This document shows positions 12,033-22,042 of a DNA stretch of 64,000 bases, in pieces. Within the stretch, counting starts at the first letter, position 1, and every line of letters starts with the position of its first letter. The position numbers and the translations under genes are program-made. Below the pieces are notes generated by a model. It was not told the DNA's origin, searched no databases, and saw nothing but the letters and a program-made list of their open reading frames with translations. The DNA comes from Silicimonas algicola (lineage in GTDB: Bacteria > Pseudomonadota > Alphaproteobacteria > Rhodobacterales > Rhodobacteraceae): positions 111,001 through 175,000 of the forward strand of contig NZ_QGGV01000001.1 in the NCBI RefSeq assembly GCF_003148765.1, given 5' to 3'.

Positions 12033-14033
12033 CTAGGTGGCGGCCCCCTGTTCGGTCTCTGCAGGCTGCGCGGCCGCTGTCGAGAAGGGCCGCATCCGGG
12101 GCCGCATATCCATCTCGCTCACCGGCCCCTGCGCCTGATCCAGATGCTCCACCAGCGCCGCCTCCAGCTCCGAGTTCAGCTCGCGCGACCGCGCGACATA
12201 GGCCGGGTTCTTGCTCACCGGCACGCCGGGCTTCCAAAGCGCCGCCAGCTCACGCAGCGCCTCGCGGTCCTTGCGGAAGAAGAAGTGCTCGATCCGCGCA
12301 GCCTCCATGTCGGTCAGCCCCATCTCCTCCAGCACGTATCGCCCCGCCCGCAGACTGCTGTCGAACAATTCGCGCACCTGCTTGTCGGCGCCCGCCTGGA
12401 CCAGCTCGTAGACATGAACCCGGTCGTGCGCCCGCGCCACGATGTGCAGGTCCGGCCTCTGCTGCCGGGCATAGCGCACCAGCCGCAGCGCCGCCTCCTT
12501 GTCGTCCAGCGCCACCACCAGCACGCGCGCGTCCTTCAGCCCCGCCGCGTGCAGAAGCTCGGGCCGCGTCGGGTCGCCGAAGAACCCCTTCACCCCGAAC
12601 TGCCGCATCGTGTCGATGGCCTCGAGGTTGTTGTCCAGCACGACCGCCCGCATCCCTGCCAGCATGATCAGCCGGTTGACGATCTGCCCGAACCGCCCGG
12701 TCCCCGCGATGATGACCTTCTGCTGCTCGTCGATGGTGTCGGGCTCGCGCGGGTCCACGCCGTCGCCCGCCATCCGGTGCTGAAGCCGCTCGTAGGCGAT
12801 GAAGAACAAGGGCGTCAGCAGCATCGACAGCGCGACCACCAGCAGGATCCGCCCGCTCTGGCTGGCCGACAGCACCCCCAGTTGCGACGAGAACGACACC
12901 AGCACGAAGCCGAACTCGCCCGCCTGCGCCAGCCCCAGGGTGAACAGCCAGCGGTTCCGCCCCTTCAGCCGGAACACGACCGCCAGAAGCCACAGCACCA
13001 GCCCCTTCGTCAGCATCAACAGAAGCGTCAGCAGCACGATCTGCAACGGATCCCGCCACAAGAGCCCGAAGTTGATCCCCGCCCCCACGGTGATGAAGAA
13101 CAGCCCCAGCAGCAGGCCCTTGAACGGCTCGATGTCGCTTTCCAGCTCGTGCCGGAATTCCGAGTTGGCCAGCACCACGCCCGCAAGGAACGTCCCCAAC
13201 GCGGGCGACAGACCGACAAGCTGCATCATGAAGGCGATGCCGAGGACCAGGAGCAGGGCGAAGGCGGTATAAAGCTCCCGCAGCCGCGCCCAGTGGACGA
13301 AGCGGAACAGAGGCCGCGTCGCATACATCCCGAACAGGATCACCACCGCGACCGCGCCGAAGGTCGCCAGCGTGACGCCCCAGGCGGGCAGCGACTCGAT
13401 GAAGGCCTTCGCCGCCTCGGCCGTCTGTTCCGCCCCGCCCGCACCTTCGGCTCCATGCCTGGCCGCCGCGTCGTCCCCCGGCCGCTGGATCGAGCCGTCC
13501 GGGCTGAACGCCATCCCCGATCCCACCGCCAGAAGCGGCAGCACCGCCAGCATCGGGATCACCGCGATGTCCTGCGTCAGAAGGACCGAGAACGTGGACC
13601 GCCCGCCCGGCGTCTGCATCAGCCGCTTTTCGTTCAGCGTCTGAAGCACGATGGCGGTCGACGACAGCGACAGGATCATTCCGATCGCCAGGGCCGTCTG
13701 CCATGGATAGGAAAAGCCCCACCAGCAGATGCCCGTCACCAGCCCGGCGGTCAGCACGATCTGCGCCCCACCCAGACCGATCAGCCGGTGCCGCATGTCC
13801 CAAAGCGCCCGCGGCGTCAGCTCGAGCCCGATCAGGAACAGCATCAGCACGACGCCGAATTCCGCGAAGTGCTGAAGGTCCTCGGCCTGGCCCGCATAAC
13901 CCAGGATCGGCCCGATGACGATGCCGGCCAGCAGGTATCCCAACACCGATCCCAGCCCCAGCCGCACCGACAGGGGCACCGCGATCACGGCCGCCAGAAG
14001 ATAGACGGCGGCTTCGAAGAGAAAGCCTTCCAT
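12033..14033 (-). CDS. Monovalent cation:proton antiporter-2, KefB/KefC type
   Basis: 666 aa. The N-terminal 380 or so residues form the CPA2 membrane domain with about 12 hydrophobic helices (start MEGFLFEAAVYLLAAVIAVPLS). The family loop LESDIEPFKGLLLGLFFITVGAGINFG is close to that of KefB/KefC. An RCK/TrkA-N Rossmann domain follows at about residue 410 (GTGRFGQIVNRLI, then GDPTRPELLHAAG), and a short C-terminal cytoplasmic tail completes it. It probably exports K+ in exchange for H+ under thiol or electrophile stress. Glutathione gating is known for Kef proteins but cannot be proven here. No KefG/KefF partner is adjacent. It ends 108 bp before the tamA start. Confidence 0.88.
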   Translation of the reverse strand: MEGFLFEAAVYLLAAVIAVPLSVRLGLGSVLGYLLAGIVIGPILGYAGQAEDLQHFAEFGVVLMLFLIGLELTPRALWDMRHRLIGLGGAQIVLTAGLVTGICWWGFSYPWQTALAIGMILSLSSTAIVLQTLNEKRLMQTPGGRSTFSVLLTQDIAVIPMLAVLPLLAVGSGMAFSPDGSIQRPGDDAAARHGAEGAGGAEQTAEAAKAFIESLPAWGVTLATFGAVAVVILFGMYATRPLFRFVHWARLRELYTAFALLLVLGIAFMMQLVGLSPALGTFLAGVVLANSEFRHELESDIEPFKGLLLGLFFITVGAGINFGLLWRDPLQIVLLTLLLMLTKGLVLWLLAVVFRLKGRNRWLFTLGLAQAGEFGFVLVSFSSQLGVLSASQSGRILLVVALSMLLTPLFFIAYERLQHRMAGDGVDPREPDTIDEQQKVIIAGTGRFGQIVNRLIMLAGMRAVVLDNNLEAIDTMRQFGVKGFFGDPTRPELLHAAGLKDARVLVVALDDKEAALRLVRYARQQRPDLHIVARAHDRVHVYELVQAGADKQVRELFDSSLRAGRYVLEEMGLTDMEAARIEHFFFRKDREALRELAALWKPGVPVSKNPAYVARSRELNSELEAALVEHLDQAQGPVSEMDMRPRMRPFSTAAAQPAETEQGAAT

Positions 14034-14043
14034 GTCGTCCTCG

Positions 14044-14505
14044 CTACAGCGGCAGAGGGCCGTCTGCCTTCAATTGGTCCATCACGATCTGGCTCTGGAC
14101 ACGCGCCACGGCCGGATGCGGAAGCAGGACCTGGTGGATCAGGATGTTGAGCGCCGCGAGATCCTCGCAGTACACGCGAAGAAGATAATCGGCCTCGCCG
14201 GTCAATGTCCACGCGCTCGTGACCTCGGGGCGCGTCTCCACGATGCGCACGAAGGTCTTCACCTGGTCGGGCGCATGGGTCGCCATCTGCACCGACACGA
14301 AAGCCTGCACGTGAAGCCCCAGCTTCAAGGGGGCAAGCCGCGCGCGATACCCTTCGATATACCCCTCGGCCTCCAGCCGCTGACGCCGCCGCCCGACCTG
14401 GCTCGCCGAAAGGTTCAGCGCCTCGCCCAGCTTTTCCGACGTCAGATGTGCGTCGCGCTGAAGCGCCGTCAGCAGCCTGTAGTCGGTGTCGTCAAGACTG
14501 GCCAT
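14044..14505 (-). CDS. Lrp/AsnC family transcriptional regulator
   Basis: 153 aa. An N-terminal winged helix-turn-helix (DDTDYRLLTALQRDAHLTSEKLGEALNLS) is joined to a C-terminal RAM ligand-binding domain (AFVSVQMATHAPDQV, TGEADYLLRVYCEDLAALN). It is divergent from hppD across 132 bp that holds two TGC...GCA palindromes, so it is a strong candidate for the regulator of tyrosine/4-hydroxyphenylpyruvate catabolism, sensing an aromatic amino acid. That role is inferred from position only. The antiporter gene follows 10 nt after its stop on the same strand. Confidence 0.9.
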   Translation of the reverse strand: MASLDDTDYRLLTALQRDAHLTSEKLGEALNLSASQVGRRRQRLEAEGYIEGYRARLAPLKLGLHVQAFVSVQMATHAPDQVKTFVRIVETRPEVTSAWTLTGEADYLLRVYCEDLAALNILIHQVLLPHPAVARVQSQIVMDQLKADGPLPL

Positions 14506-14535
14506 GCGGTCATCATGCGTAACGTGACCATGAAA

Positions 14536-14592
14536 TGCAATTTTCGCGCATATAGATGTGTCACAAAGGCCAGAATGCGCGGTTTCCGCGCA
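14536..14592. promoter_or_regulatory. Two phased Lrp-type operator palindromes between lrp and hppD
   Basis: Site 1 (14536-14550) reads TGCAATTTTCGCGCA, an imperfect inverted repeat. Site 2 (14576-14592) reads TGCGCGGTTTCCGCGCA, with perfect 7-bp arms around TTT. Their centres are about 41 bp apart, close to four helical turns, which suits wrapping around an Lrp octamer. Both lie in the divergent lrp/hppD promoter region. Binding by the adjacent regulator is an inference. Confidence 0.6.
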
Positions 14593-14637
14593 CCGTTCAG
14601 CCTACATTATAGGCAACAGCGAACAGGAGTGACCGCC

Positions 14638-15741
<1,104 letters not shown>

Positions 15742-15894
15742 GCGCGGTCCTTTGACCGCTGCGACGCCTTGCATACGCTCTGCAGACAGGCCGTTTCTCA
15801 CGGATCGCCCTGTTTCTGACGTCGTCGAAGAAAGAGTTCCGGCGGTCCGCCGCACCGCCGTGCGTCGCGTCACGACCCGGGTTAAGGGCGCGTG

Positions 15895-18795
15895 TCAGCC
15901 GCGCGGCAGGCTCAGAGAAACCGTCTGGTTGCCCTTCCGGTAATGAAGTTGAGTGTCGGTGATCTGCGCGACGGTCCCGCCGTCGAACCGGTCACCCACC
16001 TTCACCTTCACATACCTCCCCGACGGCAGCCGGATCAGCGCCCTGCGGTCAGCCGGAGTTCCGTAAACCCCGACAAGATTGAGGGAATTCAGCCGGATCG
16101 CATCCTCGATGGTCGCGGTCCGCGACACCGAGGCGTTCGACGGAATGGCCAGCCGTGGCGTGTCCTGCGGCCTCGGCTCAGGCTCGATGTCCTGCTCCAG
16201 CGCCGCCTCGATGGCGTCGCTCGTGTTCGGCGTCTCGAAGTCCAGCGACGCCGTCAGCCGCGCCGCTTCCTGCCGCACCAGCGCCGCGCTGACCACAGCC
16301 TCGAACGCGTCCGGGCGACCCCTTGGCGACAGCGACGTCGGCACCGCCAAGGCGCTCGCCTCCGTGCCCGCGTCCTGCTCCCGCACCGCCACGTCCTGCG
16401 CCGATTCCGGACGCCCCGGCGGGCGGCGCCCTTCCAGTTCCGAACGGGTCAAGCCATTGAATTGCTGTCGTTCTATCTCCTGCACGAACCCGCCCGGGCG
16501 ACCCTTGGGAAGCCGCTCCGGCAGCCCCTGCGCAAAGGCCGTCAGCGCCGGAAGACCGGGGTCTTCGACCGTCTCTGCCTCCGCTGCAACTGCCGGTTCC
16601 GCCTCCGACAACGCAAGTTCGGTCGCCGCGTCGATGGCCGCCCGGAGCCCGGCGTCGGCGTCGGCCTGCGCCGCCTCGGGCAGCGCCGCAACCTCGTCCT
16701 CAGGCTCTGCCGGCGGCGATGGCGCGGCCTCGACAGTCGGAATCCTGTCGCCCGACAGACCGGCCGGAGCGGGAAGCGCAATGGCGTCGAACGCCAGATC
16801 GCTCGGCTCGATCGAGGCGATATAGATGTCGTTCGTCGTCTCGGCGATGTCCTCGTCGGTGTCCGGTCCGGGAAACGGCGCCGCCGTCATGATCGCCGAC
16901 AACCCGTCAGGCGCCACCGCGAAGGGCGGCTGCGGATCATATAGCGGACGCCCCTCGCCCGAGCGGAGCAGCTTCGTCAGCTTCGGCGCGGACGCCGTGA
17001 CGGGACGGGAAAGTGCTGCCAGTTCAGTCGGTTCCGCCTCATCCACCGCCACCGACGGCACTTCCGCCACGGTCGTCTCGACCGAGGGCACAGGCAAGTC
17101 CGGCTCCGGCGCCGCGACGGCCGCCGTATCGACGGACGGCCCGGCGTCTTCTGCCGGGGCAGGGGCCAGCGCGGCCGTTTGGTCGGTCCCGACCGCCGCA
17201 TCCGGCACTGCCGCCGCAGTGCCCGCAGGCCGCTCTTCCGGCGCGGTCGGCGTCAAGGGATCGGTCGCCGCCACGGTTGGAGCTGCGTCCACGATGGGCG
17301 CCTCGGTTGGCTCCGGCACCACCGCCGCCTGCTGCTCCGGCTCGACTTGCGTGACTGCCCCCAGATCGTTCGCCACCGGGCGCGGCACCGTCGGAACTGT
17401 CGCTTCGCTCGGCCGCAGGGGCAGCAGCGACCATACCAGCGTGGCGATCCCGATGGTGAGGATGAACGCCACGGCCAGCACCGCCAGCGTGCGGATCGTA
17501 CCGCCTGCGCGCGGTGCCGCACGAACCGAGGCGGCTGCCGGAGGCGTCAGGCTCGCCACCTGCCGGCGCATCGTCCCCGCCGCGATATCGGTCCGGACGC
17601 GCGGCGGAACCTTCGGTCCGTTGACTGGCACACCGGGGTGGAGCGGAGCCAGGCTGCGCGGCCTCACAGTCATCACCGGCCTGGGATCGTCGACCTTGAG
17701 AACGGGTTCGCCGATCGCGTCGGGCGAGAACGACACCGGCGTCGAAGGCGGCCGCGACGTCTCGCGTTTCGTATGGAAATTATGGGGAACCACGGGTTCC
17801 GACGCATCGTCCTCGGCTGGCGCGGCCTCGTCATCTTCGGCGAGATTTCCGAGGATCAGGCGCGACCTGACGACGTCCGCAGGCAACGAAGCCCTGTCGT
17901 CAGCCTCCTCCGGCTCGCTCTGTTCGTCAGCCGCCTCTTCAGCGTCAGGCTCGTCGCTGGCCTCCGCATCGGCAGAGACCTCGAGACCGTCATCCGCCGT
18001 CGCAGTCGGTTCGTCGTCTGTGACCGTCTCGGTCTCCGGCACCACGTCCTGGTCGACGACGGTGCCCGCGTCCTCCGTGGTCTCGTCCAGCGGAATCTCG
18101 TCGGAAACGCCGACCTCGACGACCGCAGCCGGAATCTCAGCCGGCCCCACCGAGACGTAGCTGACTTGCACTTCGGCCGTGGGTTCGTCCACGACCGGCG
18201 CGACGCTTTCGGGCGCCACGTCCATCGCCACGTTCGAAACCGCCTCGACAGCCTCCTCGGGTGCGGCCGCCTCGGATGGGACCTCGTCCTCGACCACCGG
18301 CACTGCGACCGGCTCGTCGAGGTCATCCATCATGTTCGGCCGGCCGAAGTCCGGCGGCCGGGGGAAATCGGACCGCGCCGCCAGAGACGAGTATCCCGCG
18401 ATGCGCAGGCCGCGCGCCTCGGCGAAGGCGGCCGCCTCGTCCAGCGTTTCCAGAGCGATGGCCGCGACGCGCGCCTGTCCGGGGGCCGTCATCTCCCAGT
18501 CGATCTCGAGTTCGTCGAGGACATAGGGCGTCCGCCCGTCCAGCGCGCGGTGGATGTCGACCTCGACCGCATCCTCGCTGCTGATGTCGACATCCATGTA
18601 AAGGATCTGGTCGCGCGGCAGGAACAGCATCACCGGATCGGACGGGTCGTCCATGTGCGCGGACATGGCGAAAAGCCGGTCTTCGATGTCTGGCCCGTCG
18701 ATCTTGACGGCCCCGATCTCTCGCCACGTCTTGCCGTCCCGGCGCATGAGCCGGATGGCGGACATATCAAGATCGTAACCCCAGCGGCTCGTCAT
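15895..18795 (-). CDS. Large single-pass protein with GspL/PilM-like N-terminus and PilP/GspC-like C-terminus
   Basis: 966 aa from the ATG at 18795; a GTG at 18831 in the same frame is possible, and neither has a clear ribosome binding site. Residues 1-150 include FLPRDQILYMDVDIS and ALDGRTPYVLDELEIDWEM, which resemble the actin-like GspL/PilM N-domain. A long Ala/Pro/Glu-rich, low-complexity region follows, interrupted by one transmembrane helix at about residues 435-461 (VLAVAFILTIGIATLVWSLLPL). The last 75 residues (SLNLVGVYGTPADRRALIRL, VKVGDRFDGG) look like a PilP/GspC-type beta domain. No other type II secretion or type IV pilus gene is nearby. The domain reading is by eye. Function is unknown. 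Confidence 0.6.
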   Translation of the reverse strand: MTSRWGYDLDMSAIRLMRRDGKTWREIGAVKIDGPDIEDRLFAMSAHMDDPSDPVMLFLPRDQILYMDVDISSEDAVEVDIHRALDGRTPYVLDELEIDWEMTAPGQARVAAIALETLDEAAAFAEARGLRIAGYSSLAARSDFPRPPDFGRPNMMDDLDEPVAVPVVEDEVPSEAAAPEEAVEAVSNVAMDVAPESVAPVVDEPTAEVQVSYVSVGPAEIPAAVVEVGVSDEIPLDETTEDAGTVVDQDVVPETETVTDDEPTATADDGLEVSADAEASDEPDAEEAADEQSEPEEADDRASLPADVVRSRLILGNLAEDDEAAPAEDDASEPVVPHNFHTKRETSRPPSTPVSFSPDAIGEPVLKVDDPRPVMTVRPRSLAPLHPGVPVNGPKVPPRVRTDIAAGTMRRQVASLTPPAAASVRAAPRAGGTIRTLAVLAVAFILTIGIATLVWSLLPLRPSEATVPTVPRPVANDLGAVTQVEPEQQAAVVPEPTEAPIVDAAPTVAATDPLTPTAPEERPAGTAAAVPDAAVGTDQTAALAPAPAEDAGPSVDTAAVAAPEPDLPVPSVETTVAEVPSVAVDEAEPTELAALSRPVTASAPKLTKLLRSGEGRPLYDPQPPFAVAPDGLSAIMTAAPFPGPDTDEDIAETTNDIYIASIEPSDLAFDAIALPAPAGLSGDRIPTVEAAPSPPAEPEDEVAALPEAAQADADAGLRAAIDAATELALSEAEPAVAAEAETVEDPGLPALTAFAQGLPERLPKGRPGGFVQEIERQQFNGLTRSELEGRRPPGRPESAQDVAVREQDAGTEASALAVPTSLSPRGRPDAFEAVVSAALVRQEAARLTASLDFETPNTSDAIEAALEQDIEPEPRPQDTPRLAIPSNASVSRTATIEDAIRLNSLNLVGVYGTPADRRALIRLPSGRYVKVKVGDRFDGGTVAQITDTQLHYRKGNQTVSLSLPRG

Positions 18796-18921
18796 GACCG
18801 AGGAGATAGCATGGCTCCGTGGGGTCGTCACGTATGGAGCGCCGCCAATTTGCGGGGATGCGCCGACGCGGCGCGAGGATTAGGTTCTGTCACTACAGTT
18901 GTCCCGTTCCGGAGATTCCCC

Positions 18922-19614
18922 ATGCGACTAGCCACCCTGATCCTGACCTTGGGCCTTGCCGCCCTGCCCATGACCCTCTCCGCGCAGGAGGCGCGCACCA
19001 TCGTCGTCACCGGCGAAGGCCGCATCGCCGCCGAGCCCGACATGGCGGTCATCAACCTTGGCGTCATGCGCGAGGCAGCGACCGCGGGCGAGGCCATGTC
19101 CGCCGCCAGCGAAGCCGCCGCCGCCGTCCTCGTCGCCGTCACCGAAGCGGGGATCGAACCCCGCGACGTGCAGACCTCCTCGCTCAACCTCCAGCCCAGG
19201 TGGGATCACAGCGACCAGAACGGCGCACGCATCACCGGCTACATCGCCAACAACGACCTGATGATACGGGTTCGCGATCTGGATGCGCTCGGCGCGCTTC
19301 TGGACACGCTCGTCACGACCGGCGCGAACACGATCAACGGGCTGTCGTTCAGCGTGGCCGAGCCGCGCCCGCTCGAGGACGAGGCCCGCACCGCCGCCGT
19401 CGCCGACGCCCGCGCAAAGGCCGAACGCCTGGCCGCGGCGGGCGGCGTGACCCTCGGCGAGGTCACCACGATCTCCGAGGCGACGATGCCTCCGATGCCG
19501 TTCCCCTATCCCCAGGCCGAGATGCGGATGGCGGCCTCCGATGTCCCGATCGCGCGGGGCGAGATCGAGACCGTCGTGACCGTCACCGTGGTGTTCTCCA
19601 TCGCCGCTCAGTGA
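18922..19614 (+). CDS. Periplasmic SIMPL-domain (DUF541) protein
   Basis: 230 aa. The signal peptide MRLATLILTLGLAALPMTLSA is followed by QEARTIVVTGEGRIAAEPDMA, the standard opening of SIMPL/DUF541 proteins (E. coli YggE family). The rest shows family phrases such as GYIANNDLMIRVRDLDALG, AVADARAKAERLAAAGG and the C-terminal EIETVVTVTVVFSI. YggE relatives lower oxidative damage, but the mechanism is not known. The ATG follows a GGAG at a normal distance. Its last 7 nt overlap the convergent universal stress gene. Confidence 0.88.
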   Translation: MRLATLILTLGLAALPMTLSAQEARTIVVTGEGRIAAEPDMAVINLGVMREAATAGEAMSAASEAAAAVLVAVTEAGIEPRDVQTSSLNLQPRWDHSDQNGARITGYIANNDLMIRVRDLDALGALLDTLVTTGANTINGLSFSVAEPRPLEDEARTAAVADARAKAERLAAAGGVTLGEVTTISEATMPPMPFPYPQAEMRMAASDVPIARGEIETVVTVTVVFSIAAQ

Positions 19615-20447
19615 GCGACGATCATGGGCAGGGCGGCGTTCTCGAGCATGTTGCGCGTCGCCCCGCCCAGCACCGCCTCCAGCAGGCGGGAGTGGCCGTA
19701 GGCTCCCATCACGACCAGGTCCGCGCCCTGATCGGCGGCATGACGCGTGATGGTATCCGACACCTTTGACGTCGTCTGCGCCACCACGGACACGGTGACC
19801 TCGATCCCGTGCCGGGTCAGCATCTCGGCCAGGGGCGCACCGGGGTCTGCGGTCCCGGCGGAATGACGCGGCGGATCGATGACCAGAACTTCGACACTGT
19901 CGGCCTCGCGCATCAGGGGAAGGGCGGCCCGGATCGCGGCCAGCGCCTCGCCGGACTGGTTCCACGCCACCACCACCCGCTTGGGCGCCGGGACGATCGT
20001 CTTGCCCTGCGGGAGGACGAGGACAGGCGTCCGGGTCGAGAACAGCGCCGCCTCCAGCACCGCGACATCCTCGCCGCTGCGGCCTTCGCCATAGGGCTTC
20101 GACAGGATCACCAGGTCGGCAAGCTGCGCGTTCTGGGCCACGATCTGGGACACGGCCCCCATCTGCGCGACGACGCGCTGGACCTCTCCTCTCGCGCCCG
20201 AGCGCTTGAGTTGCTCGTTGGCGAAGGCTTCGGCAGCCGTTGCCTCCTCGATGGCGTCCGAGATGGTGCCCTGGATGGCAATGGGCGTGGTGCCGCCATA
20301 GAAGGCCTCGGGCGGGATGTGCTCGATCCCGAGGCTCAGGATGTGCAGATGCGCGTCCTGCGCCTCGGCAAAGGCGAGGGCGGCGTCAAGATGGCTGCGG
20401 TCGAGCTCTGGCTCGCGAACCACGGTGACGAGGGTTTTGTAGCTCAT
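19608..20447 (-). CDS. Universal stress protein, tandem UspA domains
   Basis: 279 aa, about twice a single Usp domain. The first half (MSYKTLVTVVREPELD to TPVLVLPQG) is degenerate; the second half (from about residue 155, KRVVVAWNQSGEAL) keeps a nucleotide-binding-like loop MGAYGHSRLLEAVLGGATRN. That architecture suits a cytoplasmic ATP-binding stress protein. GGAGG lies 6 nt before the ATG. It is divergent from the LysR gene, so that regulator may control it, but no known operator sequence was recognised between them. Confidence 0.88.
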   Translation of the reverse strand: MSYKTLVTVVREPELDRSHLDAALAFAEAQDAHLHILSLGIEHIPPEAFYGGTTPIAIQGTISDAIEEATAAEAFANEQLKRSGARGEVQRVVAQMGAVSQIVAQNAQLADLVILSKPYGEGRSGEDVAVLEAALFSTRTPVLVLPQGKTIVPAPKRVVVAWNQSGEALAAIRAALPLMREADSVEVLVIDPPRHSAGTADPGAPLAEMLTRHGIEVTVSVVAQTTSKVSDTITRHAADQGADLVVMGAYGHSRLLEAVLGGATRNMLENAALPMIVAH

Positions 20448-20592
20448 AGCTTACCTCCATGCGTTGGACCGATCCTGCGCCGGCGGACGGGGCGCGCGCC
20501 TTGCGCTGGATCAAGCCGGGCGGGCGCGCCGGAAGCGCGGGTCCTGCGCGATGACTCTCGCATTTCGCGCGATCGTGCACCATAACCCATCC

Positions 20593-21471
20593 ATGTCACT
20601 AGGAACGTGGGACGAAATCCGCACCGCCTTCAATGTCGCCCGTCTCGGTACGGTCAGCGGCGCCGCCGATGCGCTCGGCGTCCACCACGCTACGGTCATC
20701 CGCCATATCGACTCGCTCGAGGCGCGCCTCGGCGTGAAATTGTTCCAGCGCCACGCGCGCGGCTACAGCGCGACCGAGGCGGGACGTGACCTCCTCCAGG
20801 TCGCGCAGGCGACGGACGACCAGTTCTCGCAACTCGTGAACCGCATCCGGGGGCAGGGCGATGCGGTCTCGGGCGAGCTTGTCGTGACCTCGCTTCCGGC
20901 GCTGTCGAAGCGCATCACCGAGCTTCTGGTTCGGTTCCGCGAACGTCACCCCGAGGTGCTGGTCCGCTACATCACCGGCGAAAAGCTGCTCCGTCTCGAA
21001 TACGGCGAGGCGCATGTCGCCATCCGCGCGGGGCGCAAGCCCCAGAACCCCGACAACGTGGTCCAGCCCTTCCTCGCCAAGGAGGTCGCCCTCTACGCCT
21101 CCGAGGGCTACATCCAGCGGCGCGGCCGCCCCGCGTCTGACGACGATCTCGCAGGCCATGACTTCGTGGCGCAGGACAACCTGTCGTCGAACGCACCGTT
21201 CCTGCGATGGCTCGTGACGACGGTCCCGCCGGAGCGCATCGTGTTCCGCGCCTCCGACTTCGGACCGATGATCGAGGCGATCCGCCTAGGCGTCGGCATG
21301 GGCTTTCTGTCCGGGTGGGAGGCAGGCGACGTGCCGGGCCTCGTTCAGGTCATTCCGCCCCGACCCGAATGGACCTCGCCGTCATGGATCGTGACCCACG
21401 TCGACCTGCACCGCACGACCAAGGTCCAGGCCTTCCTCGCCTTCCTCAAGGAAGAGGCGAAGGAGTGGTGA
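20593..21471 (+). CDS. LysR family transcriptional regulator
   Basis: 292 aa. The N-terminal winged HTH reads TVSGAADALGVHHATVIRHIDSLEARLG, then LFQRHARGYSATEAG; a LysR-type effector domain follows (VVTSLPALSKRITELLVRFRERHPEV). The Met at 20593 is chosen because the HTH begins within its first 10 residues. No clear Shine-Dalgarno is seen and a GTG lies 6 codons upstream. It is divergent from the universal stress gene. Its 3' end overlaps the convergent ArsR-type gene by 26 nt. The effector is unknown. Confidence 0.88.
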   Translation: MSLGTWDEIRTAFNVARLGTVSGAADALGVHHATVIRHIDSLEARLGVKLFQRHARGYSATEAGRDLLQVAQATDDQFSQLVNRIRGQGDAVSGELVVTSLPALSKRITELLVRFRERHPEVLVRYITGEKLLRLEYGEAHVAIRAGRKPQNPDNVVQPFLAKEVALYASEGYIQRRGRPASDDDLAGHDFVAQDNLSSNAPFLRWLVTTVPPERIVFRASDFGPMIEAIRLGVGMGFLSGWEAGDVPGLVQVIPPRPEWTSPSWIVTHVDLHRTTKVQAFLAFLKEEAKEW

Positions 21472-21808
21472 CGTCCTCCTCGCTGTCGGGCTCCGAAAAC
21501 TCGCGCTTCAGGAAATCCTCGAAGGCGTCCAGGTCGACCGGTTCGAACTGACCGAAGCCCTGCATCCAGACGCTCGCGTCCTTCAGCGCCTGCGGCTCCA
21601 GCTTGCACCAGGTCAGTCGGCCTCGCCGTTCCTGGCTGATGAGCCCGGCGCGCGTCAGCACGCCCAGGTGCTTCGAAATCGCCGCCAGCGACATCTCGAA
21701 GGGATCCGCCACATCGGTGACCGCCATGTCATCCTCGAGGAGCATGGTCAGGATGCGGCGCCGGGTCGGGTCGGCAAGCGCGTGGAAGATGCTGTCGAGC
21801 GCGGGCAT
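21446..21808 (-). CDS. ArsR-family winged-helix repressor
   Basis: 120 aa. It opens with MPALDSIFHALADPTRRRILTML and has the recognition helix region MSLAAISKHLGVLTRAGLI, a typical ArsR fold of the subgroup often paired with SRPBCC (AHSA1) proteins. No Cys pair for metal binding is present (the only Cys is in LTWCKL), so a metal sensor is unlikely. No SRPBCC partner is adjacent. A perfect 6-4-6 palindrome lies 57 bp upstream of its start, probably for autorepression. Confidence 0.87.
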   Translation of the reverse strand: MPALDSIFHALADPTRRRILTMLLEDDMAVTDVADPFEMSLAAISKHLGVLTRAGLISQERRGRLTWCKLEPQALKDASVWMQGFGQFEPVDLDAFEDFLKREFSEPDSEEDVTTPSPLP

Positions 21809-21864
21809 GGCGGGGGATCTGACGCCTGAGGAGGCGTTACGTCAATGGGTCAGGCGCCGAAACC

Positions 21865-21880
21865 TCAACCATACGGTTGA
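21865..21880. promoter_or_regulatory. ArsR-type operator palindrome
   Basis: TCAACC-ATAC-GGTTGA is a perfect inverted repeat with 6-bp arms and a 4-nt centre. It lies between the ArsR-type gene (minus) and the ATP synthase promoter (plus). The symmetry suits a small winged-helix dimer. Autoregulation of the adjacent gene is the simplest reading. Confidence 0.55.
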
Positions 21881-21982
21881 ATATGCTTCAAGCCGCGACC
21901 TTTTGAACCTCGCCCTCCTTTGCTGGTGATTACCGATGCGATTCAATGGACTACAGCAGAAAACCCTTGGTCCTGCGTCAGC

Positions 21983-22011
21983 TTGACTCGCGACCACCCT
22001 CTTTCTAGACA
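21983..22011 (+). promoter_or_regulatory. Candidate sigma70-type promoter of the atpIBEXF operon
   Basis: TTGACT (21983-21988), a 17-bp spacer, then TAGACA (22006-22011). The -35 is good and the -10 is poor against TATAAT, which is common in GC-rich alphaproteobacteria. The atpI ATG is 32 nt downstream of the -10. Confidence 0.45.
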
Positions 22012-22042
22012 TCGCCCAAGTTCTCATGGGGGACACGACGTC

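Noticed and set aside
12144..14150. 668-aa plus-strand ORF opposite the KefB/C gene
   Set aside because: Arg/His/Gln-rich composition of an antisense shadow; the minus strand has clear membrane and RCK motifs.
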